A DNA stretch of 64,000 bases, from assembly GCF_000243235.1 (NCBI RefSeq), contig NZ_JH594606.1, positions 3,493,709 through 3,557,708 on the forward strand, given 5' to 3'. Every line of letters starts with the position of its first letter. Positions within the stretch are counted from its first letter, which is position 1. The position numbers and the translations under genes are program-made. The notes beneath the pieces were generated by a model that had not been told where the DNA came from, did not search any database, and saw only the letters and a program-made list of their open reading frames with translations. This document shows positions 51,509 through 59,922 of this stretch, piece by piece. The stretch is from Gillisia limnaea DSM 15749. GTDB taxonomy: Bacteria; Bacteroidota; Bacteroidia; Flavobacteriales; Flavobacteriaceae.

Positions 51509-52708
51509 TTAATGTCTTCTTATGCTAAAAGAAAAATTACTTCCCACACCGGGTGTTGAACTTACGTTAATCTCACCTCCAAGACTATTTACCAGCTTCT
51601 TTACGGTTGCAAGTCCAATTCCGCTTCCGGGGTTGCCATCCCGGTCATTCGTGTCCAGGGTATGAAATAATTCAAATATTTTGTCTGAATTCTCCGTAGA
51701 AAAGCCATCTCCATTATCAATGACTTCAAAATGATAAAAATCCTGGGTTTCTTTAAAGGTTATTTCAATTTTTCGAAGTTCCTTGTTATTGTATTTTAAA
51801 GCATTGCCAATTAAATTCAACAGTATTTGAGTCAGAGCTGCTTTATTTATGTTCTTTAGACTTGCGGTCTTTGGATATTTAATTTCGATATCATTTGAAA
51901 AATCATACAAATGAGCAATTCCTTTAAGGATTTGATGGAGGTCAACGTTTTCAGCAGCTTTTTCCAGAATATTTTCACTGCGGTAAAAATTAAGGATCCC
52001 ATCAACATAATTCCTTAGGGAATAAGAAGATTCTACAAGGTAATTGAGATACTGAAGAGTTTCTTCATTGAATTTATCTTTATTCTCTTCCCTCAAAAGT
52101 TCTGTTAGGGAGATAATATTTGCAAGTGGGGATTTAATATCATGGGAAACCAGGCTTGCGAATTTTTCTAATTCCTGATATTTCTGTTTCAGCTTATTCT
52201 GGATCTGGAGGAATTTATTATTTTGGTTTCTAAACTCCAGCAACTTCATAATTTGGTTGGCAAGAATTTTTAGCGCTTTTTTCTGAAAATCTTCTAGCTC
52301 TCGCTCCCGGACATCAAGAATGTTTAACGCTCCAATAGACATACCTTTCGCATTAATAACAGGAACGCCATAATAGAACTTATATTCATTTTTAAAATAA
52401 GGCTTAGCCTTTTGAAAGAGTCCTGGATTTTCAGAAAACTTTACTGAAAAATATTCTTTACCGCTTTCCAGGGCTGCCTTTGAAAAGGAATTTTCCAGCT
52501 CCATTTCTTCCAGGCTAATTCCTGTTTTAGATTTGAACAAAACCTTCTCATTTGCAATAATTCCCAGGTATGCTACCGGAACATCACAAATTGAGGAAGC
52601 GAGAAAAATTAAATCATCGTAATCTTTATCATTAGATAAACTTAATAGTTGGTAATCCTGAATTACAGAATTTCTGGAATTTTGGGTCAATTTGGGATTG
52701 TACTCCAT
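51509..52708 (-). CDS. soluble GAF-domain sensor histidine kinase
   Basis: A 399-residue kinase without membrane segments. A GAF domain (about 25-155, LASSICDVPVAYLGII, YYGVPVINAKGMSIGALNILD) is followed by a short coiled coil and the HisKA dimerisation helix with phospho-acceptor His189 (LVSHDIKSPLAN). The ATPase domain shows the N box (ILLNLIGNALKYNN), G1 (DNGDG) and G2 (GSGIGLATVKKLV). No receiver domain or response regulator gene is adjacent. It is a close paralogue of the next gene. Confidence 0.92.
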   Translation of the reverse strand: MEYNPKLTQNSRNSVIQDYQLLSLSNDKDYDDLIFLASSICDVPVAYLGIIANEKVLFKSKTGISLEEMELENSFSKAALESGKEYFSVKFSENPGLFQKAKPYFKNEYKFYYGVPVINAKGMSIGALNILDVRERELEDFQKKALKILANQIMKLLEFRNQNNKFLQIQNKLKQKYQELEKFASLVSHDIKSPLANIISLTELLREENKDKFNEETLQYLNYLVESSYSLRNYVDGILNFYRSENILEKAAENVDLHQILKGIAHLYDFSNDIEIKYPKTASLKNINKAALTQILLNLIGNALKYNNKELRKIEITFKETQDFYHFEVIDNGDGFSTENSDKIFELFHTLDTNDRDGNPGSGIGLATVKKLVNSLGGEINVSSTPGVGSNFSFSIRRH

Positions 52709-52904
52709 ATAGAAGATCTAGCCGGTTCTTTAAATCAAATCAATAATAAGGAATTTTTTGTTAATAATTTAATGTAATCTAAATATTGTGAGCTATTTTC
52801 AGGTAAATTTATAGCAATATCAACAAGAGATCCGGAGAAAGAACTTAAGAGTATCTAGTTTTTCTACCTGAAATTAATTTTCAATAGTGTCCAGAGAACA
52901 AGGG

Positions 52905-54131
52905 TCAATTATCATCATCACAAATAGTATGATTTATTGAAAAGTGAAATGAGGTACCTTTATTAATATCGGAATCCACGGAGATTTCTCCACCCAGATA
53001 ATTCACTAATTTTTTAACAGTAGAAAGTCCTATACCATTTCCTTTGTTTCCGCTTCTATCGGTTTCTTCTATAATGGTAAAGAGCTCAAAAATATCTTCT
53101 TGTTTATCTTTTGGAATCCCAATTCCATTATCTTTTACAGTGAAGTGATAGAATTCATGATCTTTCCTGCATTCTATATCAATGACTATTTCCTCTGTTT
53201 TATTATATTTTAAGCTATTGCTAACTAAATTGAGTATAATTTGCTCCAGTGCAATCCTGTTACAGTTCATCATCAAATTTTCCTCTGGCAGGTTAATTAT
53301 ACACTCATAGTCTATATTTAATAGGTCTATAATTTCTTCCAGAAGATCATGAATATCGAATTCTTCCTCAATTATAGATTCTGTAAGACTATCGCTTTCA
53401 TAATGTTGGAGAATTCCGGTTATGTAACTGCTTAATTTAAAGGAAGATTGCTTTAAATAATTGAGATATTTAATTCCATCTTCATCAAATTTATCTGCAT
53501 ATTTAGCCTTTATCATATCTGCAGTTAAGATCATATTTGCCAGGGGCATTTTCATATCGTGAGAAACAGTTCCCGCAAAATCTTTTAACTGGCTGTTTTT
53601 TTCTTTAAGTACTTTGGTAACATTTTCAAGCTTTAAATTATGCCTTCTTAATTCAAAAAGATTTTCCACTTGCCTTGCTAGTGCTTTTAACGCACTTTTT
53701 TGATCATCGTTAAGAGAATTAGGCTTGGTATCTAAAACACATAAAGTTCCTATAGCGTTCCCGTTAAAAGATTTTAATGGCATTCCTGCATAAAACAGGA
53801 TCTTGGGATCTGCAACTGTATAAGGGTTGTTTTCAAATCTTAAATCTTCACGTGTGTCTTTAACCTCCATCAATTCCTTCGGGTTTAGAATTGCATGAGA
53901 ACAATGAGAAATTGCTCTGGGGGCACTATTTAAATCGGTTCCAACTTTAGATTTGAACCATTGTTGCTCTTTACCAATAAGGGTTATTAGAGAAACCGGA
54001 ACATTACAAATGTAAGAAGCAAGTTTTGTAATGTCATCGTAGTTTTCCTCGGGATCTGTATGTAGAAGTTGTAATTCTTCCAGTGCTGCTAACCTTTTTT
54101 TTTCAGTGTGTGGAAGTTCTGCTTCTATCAT
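52905..54131 (-). CDS. soluble GAF-domain sensor histidine kinase (paralogue)
   Basis: A 408-residue paralogue with the same layout: GAF domain (about 25-160, LASYICNVPVSLITLIG, FYAGMPLKSFNGNAIGTLCVLD), coiled coil, HisKA with His191 (TVSHDMKMPLAN), and HATPase with ILNLVSNSLKYN, DNGIGIP and GNGIGLSTVKKLV. The GAF domain begins with the sequence common in cytosolic flavobacterial sensors. The upstream methionine at 54173 (14 codons earlier) is possible; MIEAELPHTEKKR looks like the natural start. The ligand is unknown. Confidence 0.9.
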   Translation of the reverse strand: MIEAELPHTEKKRLAALEELQLLHTDPEENYDDITKLASYICNVPVSLITLIGKEQQWFKSKVGTDLNSAPRAISHCSHAILNPKELMEVKDTREDLRFENNPYTVADPKILFYAGMPLKSFNGNAIGTLCVLDTKPNSLNDDQKSALKALARQVENLFELRRHNLKLENVTKVLKEKNSQLKDFAGTVSHDMKMPLANMILTADMIKAKYADKFDEDGIKYLNYLKQSSFKLSSYITGILQHYESDSLTESIIEEEFDIHDLLEEIIDLLNIDYECIINLPEENLMMNCNRIALEQIILNLVSNSLKYNKTEEIVIDIECRKDHEFYHFTVKDNGIGIPKDKQEDIFELFTIIEETDRSGNKGNGIGLSTVKKLVNYLGGEISVDSDINKGTSFHFSINHTICDDDN

Positions 54132-54208
54132 GTATTTTATTTTTTTAGGGCCTGAGTCCAAGAATCTGATCAAATTTACTGATTTAATTTCAATTAGTTA
54201 AGACGATG

Positions 54209-54976
54209 TTAATATTTTTCAAACACGCCTAAACCAAAGAGCGCATAGTCATATTTCACTGGATCTTTGGGATCAAGTTTGCGTAAATTTTTATCGAGTT
54301 CGGCGAGGGCTTTTGCATCGTTTTGTTTTCTGTTTAATAAGCCAAGTTTTCTTGCTGTATTTCCGGAATGCACATCTAAAGGACAGGATAATTGAGCAGC
54401 ATTAAGTTGGTTCCAGATTCCAAAATCAACATTGGCTGCATCGCTTCGAATCATCCATCGTAAATACATATTAATTCGTTTTGCGGCCGAATTTTTCATT
54501 GGATCACTCACATGTTTTTCGGTTCTGGAAAGATGGGGCAATTCAAAAAACACTTTTTTAAACTGATGTATGCTTCCCTGAAGGGAATCCATGTCAGCAT
54601 ATTTGGTAAAAACTCCTTCCAGCCCATAGTGCTGAGAATAAATGTTCTTTAAGGACTGCACGCAGTATTGGAGATCTCCACCATTAAAGGTACGGTGAAC
54701 AAAATTTTCAAGTAAATCTAAATCCTTATCCCTATGATTCATCACAAAATCATACGGTGAATTATCCATAAGCTCCATGAGCGTGGTAGCATTTTTAAGA
54801 ATGCTTTTTCTATTTCCCCAGGCGATGGTTGCGGTTAAAAAACCTGCGATTTCAATGTCTTCTTTTCTGCTGAAAAGGTGTGGAATTTGAACCGGATCAG
54901 ATGCTATAAATTCCGGGGTGTTGTATTGTTCAACCTTAAAATCTAAAAAGGATTTTAATTCAGAATTTTTGAGCAT
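54209..54976 (-). CDS. TIGR02757 family protein (DUF2400)
   Basis: A 255-residue protein matching TIGR02757: PQIPHLF-type RKEDIEIAGFLTATIAWGNRKSILKNA, FVHRTFNGGDLQY, a KRINMYLRWMIRSD stretch and the closing KYDYALFGLGVFEKY. The helix-rich pattern and LDVHSGNTARKLG segment recall DNA-glycosylase-like (HhH-GPD) folds, but activity is not established. It begins 13 bases after the LolD-like gene. Confidence 0.9.
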   Translation of the reverse strand: MLKNSELKSFLDFKVEQYNTPEFIASDPVQIPHLFSRKEDIEIAGFLTATIAWGNRKSILKNATTLMELMDNSPYDFVMNHRDKDLDLLENFVHRTFNGGDLQYCVQSLKNIYSQHYGLEGVFTKYADMDSLQGSIHQFKKVFFELPHLSRTEKHVSDPMKNSAAKRINMYLRWMIRSDAANVDFGIWNQLNAAQLSCPLDVHSGNTARKLGLLNRKQNDAKALAELDKNLRKLDPKDPVKYDYALFGLGVFEKY

Positions 54977-54989
54977 TTAGTGTTATTTT

Positions 54990-55652
54990 CTAGAGAATAA
55001 TTTCGCCGTCTACCATGGTGAGTTTCCTGTCTGCCATATTTGCCAGTTCTTCATTGTGAGTAACAATTACAAAAGTTTGGTGAAACTCTTCCCGAAGTTG
55101 GAAAAACAATTTATGCAACCTTTCAGCCGATTCTGAATCGAGATTTCCCGAAGGTTCATCTGCAAAGATCACTGCTGGTTTATTAATCAAAGAACGAGCC
55201 ACCGCAATTCTCTGTTGTTCTCCACCGCTCAATTCACCCGGTTTATGTGATGCACGGCCCTTTAAACCCAAAAAATCAAGCAATTCCAAAGCTCTTTTTT
55301 CAGCTTCAGCTTTTGGTGTCTTTTTAATAAAGGCGGGGATACAAATATTCTCCAATGCCGTAAACTCCGGCAGCAACTGGTGAAACTGAAATATAAAACC
55401 AACCTGTTCATTTCTAAATTTGGAAAGCTTTTTAGAGCTTAGGGAATAGATGTCGATATCGTTTATTTTTAAAGCACTGCTGGTTTGTTTATCCAGGTTA
55501 TCCAGCGTACCTAAAATTTGAAGCAAAGTGGTTTTTCCGGCTCCTGAAGCTCCTACTATGGAAACGATCTCGCTTTTTTCAATGTGAAGATTCACGCCTT
55601 TTAAAACGTGTAAATTTCCGTAATATTTATGAATGTTTTGGGCGTATATCAT
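54990..55652 (-). CDS. lolD: LolD-like ABC transporter ATPase
   Basis: A 220-residue ATPase: Walker [10 protein letters not shown] (about 34-42), Q-loop [10 protein letters not shown], signature [14 protein letters not shown], Walker [16 protein letters not shown], and H-loop VTHNEEL. The [32 protein letters not shown] pattern is that of LolD/MacB-type ATPases that drive lipoprotein release from the inner membrane. The LolCE-type permease is not next to it, so it must be encoded elsewhere. The gene lies 13 bases before the TIGR02757 gene. Confidence 0.9.
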   Translation of the reverse strand: MIYAQNIHKYYGNLHVLKGVNLHIEKSEIVSIVGASGAGKTTLLQILGTLDNLDKQTSSALKINDIDIYSLSSKKLSKFRNEQVGFIFQFHQLLPEFTALENICIPAFIKKTPKAEAEKRALELLDFLGLKGRASHKPGELSGGEQQRIAVARSLINKPAVIFADEPSGNLDSESAERLHKLFFQLREEFHQTFVIVTHNEELANMADRKLTMVDGEIIL

Positions 55653-55700
55653 TGGTGTAACTTGTAAGGTGAATGTACTTATTTTCTAAAAGCCTTAATG

Positions 55701-58148
55701 TTAACTTTTAAAAATATTCCTGATATTATTATAGTCAATAAAGTAAACCACTCGTAAAGAGAGATTCTGCCTAAGGGATTGTTCAAATAATCTCTCAAGA
55801 CTTTCCTCATATCCTAATTGGCTTTGGTCACTAAGATTAAATATAGAATTCCTGTAAAGTAGAATAGCTTCACTTCCCGGCGCAAACTGCCAACTATAGC
55901 TAAGATCCAGGTTCCAGATATTGAAATTTACATTGGGATCCTCATTGGGAGGGATTGGATAATTTTTTGCGGTTACTTCTCCTTTGTCCTGAAGGCTTTT
56001 AAATTGACCCTTGGCAAAATTAGCTACCGACCAGAAATTACGAAAACTTAAATTTAATGCCTGTTTGGTATTAAAATTATAGCTTCCCTGTAGTGAGTTT
56101 TCTACACTTTCTGTATCCCTGTTCCCAAATATAATGTCTTCTGGCTTAAGCGCTACAAAACTATTCCGGCTATTAGTAACCGAATAATTAAGGGAGTAGA
56201 TAAAACTTATTTTATCATTAAACCTAAACCTCGGGCTTAGTCTTAGTCTATAATTTTCCTGATCGCTGTCAAAATAATCTCTGTAACTAATGCGTGCATC
56301 AAGCGCAAATTTCTTTCTGTAGTCTGATGAGATCCAGGTTTCCCCGCCAAGACTCTTTTTATAAGTTATGTAGTGTCCTTCCCGGCGAGGCTCAAAAAAG
56401 TCCTTAAAGTCTGATTCCATCACCGCTGAACCTCCAAATGCAAAACGATTTTTCATCACAGCAAAAAAGCTGCCACCCACATCGGTTCCGGTGGCAAGAT
56501 CTGGCTTATAGCGGCGGGTATGGTTTCCAAATATTTGAATGGTAAATCGATTTAATTTCCCAATTGGCTCAAATATTTGGTACGAGGTATTCCAAAAGAA
56601 ATTATTATAATTATTCCGAAAGTTTAAACCCAGGTCGTTGATGTCGTAGGTTTCATTTGCGAAATCGTGTTTCACCCCATATCTAAAATTTCCTTTTGTC
56701 CGGTTGATTTCAAAATTAGAGGCAAATCCTGTTATATTTTGCCCGGGTTTATTCACATTGCTCATCTTTGCTTCTCCATTAAAATTGAAGGAATTTGAGT
56801 TGTTGAAGACATCAAATAGAAATCCAGTAACATTTCCATCCCTGAAACGCCCTTCCCTTACTACATTTGTATTTATAAGGCTAATAGAAGAATTTTGGTT
56901 GAATTGCTGATCCAGTACTACAATGCTATAATTGGCCAAAGGTTCTGTGACTTTATACCTGAAATCGCCTGAAACCGTGTCTTGAAAGATGGCGCGGGTT
57001 TCTTTTGTAATCGCATTAAAAAAGCCAATTCCAAGATCGTTTTCTGTTCTTCCTGAAATTTTAATAGCATTTAGTAAATCGGCCTTTTCAGGATTTTCAA
57101 TTAAAACCTCGTTTTTGATTGATTCCCGCTGAGCCTGATTAAATCCAATTGGGGAATCCCCAATTCGTCTTGAATAAAACAGGTTACCTTTTGTAAACAA
57201 TTCGGTTCCTTCCGTAAAGAATGCCCGGTTTTCGCCAAAAGCCTGCTCAAAAGGTCCCAGGTTCAATTCCACGTTATCAAATGCGGTTTGGCCAAAATCA
57301 GGAATCAATGTTGCATCCAGGGTAAAGGCATCTGTAATTCCATATTTGAAATCCATACCGGCATTGAAATTTGTTTGGTTGTTCCCTTCAAACTGATCTG
57401 TTTCAATGGAGGAATAAGGATAAAAACTCAATCGAATAGGGGGATCAATGTTTTTTATTCCTCGAAGTAACCCATTGTGTTGGGTGATTTTTCCAACAGA
57501 TTTATCGATATAATTCCAGGAATAAGTTTCGTTTAAGTGCGTGATTTTTCTGTTCATTTGTAAACCCCAGAGTTGTTCTTCTTTTTTCGGAAATCTAAGC
57601 GCTGCATAAGGAATTTTTAATTCAGCATACCAGCCTTTATCGTCATAAGAAATTTCCCCTTCCCAAACCACATTGTAACTATAGTCTTCATTTTCTCCAC
57701 TCATTTTAGCATCTGCCAAAGTTCCTGCAGAAGTGATTATAAATCGGGTTTGATTTTCACCGTCATTATAGGTGTTGACATCCACCTGAAAAAAATCTGC
57801 CTGTCCAATGTTATCCCGTTGTGTGAACTGTCTTAAAATTCTGTCAGGCTCATTAACCAGCATATATGCAGCGATGTAAATAGCTTCGTCATCATAGACG
57901 ATCTTTACTTGGGTGCGATGGGTTTCCCTGCTAGGGTTTCCATCACCAGGTTCAACCATAAGAAAGTTAGTAGCGATTGGTGTACCTTCCCAAACAGGAT
58001 CATTTAAGAAACCATTAATTTTTGGCGCTTCTGTAATACGCTGGGCGGAATATTCTTTTTTAGAAAGTTTATTGGGATCTATATCTTGAGCCTTTAAATT
58101 AATGAAAATAAGAATTGAGGCTATAAAAACAAGGTTTTTAAAAATCAT
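55701..58148 (-). CDS. DUF5916 outer-membrane-type protein with CBM9-like domain
   Basis: An 815-residue exported protein (signal peptide 1-20). The N-terminal domain (about 30-225) resembles family-9 carbohydrate-binding modules: ITEAPKINGFLNDPVWEGTP and VKIVYDDEAIYIAAYM. The rest matches DUF5916: repeated amphipathic strands and many aromatic residues (FRYGVKHDFANETY, NYNNFFWNTSYQIF) predict an outer-membrane beta-barrel. It may be involved in glycan or lipid handling at the surface, which is inference. A minus TAGATTTG box (plus 58198-58205) is a likely -7 element. Divergent from msrA. Confidence 0.88.
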   Translation of the reverse strand: MIFKNLVFIASILIFINLKAQDIDPNKLSKKEYSAQRITEAPKINGFLNDPVWEGTPIATNFLMVEPGDGNPSRETHRTQVKIVYDDEAIYIAAYMLVNEPDRILRQFTQRDNIGQADFFQVDVNTYNDGENQTRFIITSAGTLADAKMSGENEDYSYNVVWEGEISYDDKGWYAELKIPYAALRFPKKEEQLWGLQMNRKITHLNETYSWNYIDKSVGKITQHNGLLRGIKNIDPPIRLSFYPYSSIETDQFEGNNQTNFNAGMDFKYGITDAFTLDATLIPDFGQTAFDNVELNLGPFEQAFGENRAFFTEGTELFTKGNLFYSRRIGDSPIGFNQAQRESIKNEVLIENPEKADLLNAIKISGRTENDLGIGFFNAITKETRAIFQDTVSGDFRYKVTEPLANYSIVVLDQQFNQNSSISLINTNVVREGRFRDGNVTGFLFDVFNNSNSFNFNGEAKMSNVNKPGQNITGFASNFEINRTKGNFRYGVKHDFANETYDINDLGLNFRNNYNNFFWNTSYQIFEPIGKLNRFTIQIFGNHTRRYKPDLATGTDVGGSFFAVMKNRFAFGGSAVMESDFKDFFEPRREGHYITYKKSLGGETWISSDYRKKFALDARISYRDYFDSDQENYRLRLSPRFRFNDKISFIYSLNYSVTNSRNSFVALKPEDIIFGNRDTESVENSLQGSYNFNTKQALNLSFRNFWSVANFAKGQFKSLQDKGEVTAKNYPIPPNEDPNVNFNIWNLDLSYSWQFAPGSEAILLYRNSIFNLSDQSQLGYEESLERLFEQSLRQNLSLRVVYFIDYNNIRNIFKS

Positions 58149-58298
58149 TGATTAATTTAAACGTGACTTAGGTAATGAGTGAATTTTATTATTTGTACAA
58201 ATCTAATAATTGCAATTTTAGAATAAAGGAAAATAATAAGAAAATGATTTTTTTGTTTATTTATTCATTACTTTTGTTAAACAAAATAAATTTGTAGA

Positions 58299-58844
58299 AT
58301 GAAAAATCAAGAAATAGAGACAACAACGTTGGCCGGAGGATGTTTTTGGTGTACCGAAGCTGTTTTTGAGCGAATAAAGGGAGTGACTAAAGCTATCCCC
58401 GGTTTCACAGGCGGCGCAATTAAAAATCCTGCATACAGGGAGATTATATCCGGACGGACCGGGCATGCAGAGGCTATTGAAATTCACTTTGACCCTGAAA
58501 TAATTTCTTTTGAAGAATTGCTTTATATCTTCTTTAGTACCCATGACCCTACAACGCTCAATCGTCAGCAATATGATGTTGGAACCCAATACCGGAGTGC
58601 CATATTTTATCATTCAGAAGAACAAAAACAAAAAGCCCTGGAGGTCATTCAAAATGTCGAAAAAGAAAATATTTTTTCAAACAAGATAGTTACCGAGGTC
58701 ACGGAAGCTTCAGCATTCTATGAAGCTGAAGCGGAACATAAAGAATATTACAGCAAACACCGACAGCAGCAATACTGCCAGGTAATAATTGATCCTAAAA
58801 TCAAAAAATTAAAAGAATTATTTTCAGAAAAATTAAAAAAATAA
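58299..58844 (+). CDS. msrA: peptide-methionine (S)-S-oxide reductase
   Basis: A 181-residue MsrA. The catalytic cysteine is Cys15 in [11 protein letters not shown], and the [20 protein letters not shown] and [14 protein letters not shown] segments form the methionine-sulfoxide pocket. It repairs oxidised methionine. There is no signal peptide, so cytoplasmic. A TAAATTTG box at 58287-58294 lies only five bases before the ATG, so if it is the promoter the mRNA has almost no leader. folE follows after one base. Confidence 0.95.
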   Translation: MKNQEIETTTLAGGCFWCTEAVFERIKGVTKAIPGFTGGAIKNPAYREIISGRTGHAEAIEIHFDPEIISFEELLYIFFSTHDPTTLNRQQYDVGTQYRSAIFYHSEEQKQKALEVIQNVEKENIFSNKIVTEVTEASAFYEAEAEHKEYYSKHRQQQYCQVIIDPKIKKLKELFSEKLKK

Positions 58845-58845
58845 A

Positions 58846-59439
58846 ATGTATAACTACTTCGAAGAATATGATGAAAAAGTTACCGGCGAGCTGCAGGAAA
58901 ACTTTAAAAATATTATAGAACATCTTGGTGAAAACGTTTCCCGGGAAGGTATTGTGAAAACTCCGGAGCGAGCCGCAAAAGCTATGCAGTTTTTAATGCA
59001 GGGCTATTCTGCAGATCCAAAAAAGATATTGGAAAAAGCTATGTTTAAGGAAAGTTACGACGAAATGGTGGTCGTAAAGAATATCGAGCTATATTCTCTA
59101 TGTGAGCACCATATGTTGCCTTTCTTTGGGAAAGCTCATATTGCCTATATCCCAAATGGTCAAATTGTAGGTTTGAGCAAGCTTCCAAGAATTGTGGATG
59201 TTTTTGCAAGAAGGATGCAGGTTCAGGAACGCCTTACTCATGATATTCTGGAATGTATAAATACTGTTGTAAAACCAAAAGGGGTTGCAGTAGTTATTGA
59301 AGCACAACATATGTGTATGATGATGCGGGGTGTGCAAAAACAAAACAGTGTTACAACTACCTCCGGATTTAGAGGACAGTTTAAAGAAATTGAAACACGG
59401 AATGAATTTTTGAAACTCATAACTTCAGACTTAAAATAA
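58846..59439 (+). CDS. folE: GTP cyclohydrolase I
   Basis: A 197-residue homodecamer-forming enzyme that converts GTP to dihydroneopterin triphosphate for folate. The zinc ligands are Cys86 and His89 (LCEHHML) and Cys157 (QHMCMMMRG). [13 protein letters not shown] starts the substrate region, and SLSKLPRI-like [15 protein letters not shown] with the QERLT motif completes the active site. Translationally coupled to msrA. Type IA, zinc-dependent. Confidence 0.97.
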   Translation: MYNYFEEYDEKVTGELQENFKNIIEHLGENVSREGIVKTPERAAKAMQFLMQGYSADPKKILEKAMFKESYDEMVVVKNIELYSLCEHHMLPFFGKAHIAYIPNGQIVGLSKLPRIVDVFARRMQVQERLTHDILECINTVVKPKGVAVVIEAQHMCMMMRGVQKQNSVTTTSGFRGQFKEIETRNEFLKLITSDLK

Positions 59440-59482
59440 GTGGCATTTTTTTTGCTTTATAACATATGTAAAAAACTATAAC

Positions 59483-59791
59483 ATGATGAAGAACCTGAAG
59501 AATAAGTTATTGTTTCGTGGAATCGCTTACGATGCTATAGGGATGGCAACATATGCTATTCCAGTTGTAGGACCCTTTCTTGATTTAGTATGGGCACCGT
59601 ATGCCGCAAAACAAATGAGCGAAATGTATCCCGGGAAAAAAGGAAAAATAGCCTCTGTTATTGTATTTCTTGAAGAGATACTTCCGGGCACAGATATCAT
59701 TCCTACTTTTACCCTTATGTGGTTATATACCTTTGTTTGGAGCAAAGAGAAATCCCCAAAAGAAATTATTATAGAAGCGGAGGTTATATAG
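59483..59791 (+). CDS. small membrane protein of unknown function
   Basis: A 102-residue protein with two hydrophobic segments (about 14-40 and 65-92) and a basic N-terminus. AIPVVGPFLDLVWAPYAAKQMSEMYPGKKGK and EEILPGTDIIPTFTLMWLY are its distinct features; I do not recall a named family. It starts 43 bases after folE and ends before a terminator, so it may share that transcript. The start could also be the next codon. Confidence 0.75.
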   Translation: MMKNLKNKLLFRGIAYDAIGMATYAIPVVGPFLDLVWAPYAAKQMSEMYPGKKGKIASVIVFLEEILPGTDIIPTFTLMWLYTFVWSKEKSPKEIIIEAEVI

Positions 59792-59818
59792 ATCCCTCAA
59801 AATACTGCCCTAACAAAT

Positions 59819-59856
59819 AAAAATAGGTTGCCCATAGTGGCAACCTATTTTGTTTT
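59819..59856. terminator. terminator between the small membrane protein and TonB receptor genes
   Basis: AAATAGGTTGCC (59821-59832) pairs with GGCAACCTATTT (59839-59850), followed by TTTTGTTTT. Confidence 0.88.
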
Positions 59857-59922
59857 AAATCAATTATCACAGAATTAGTTTATAAGGTATTTTATAAGGG
59901 GAATTTAAACTCGGCGCCGCGA

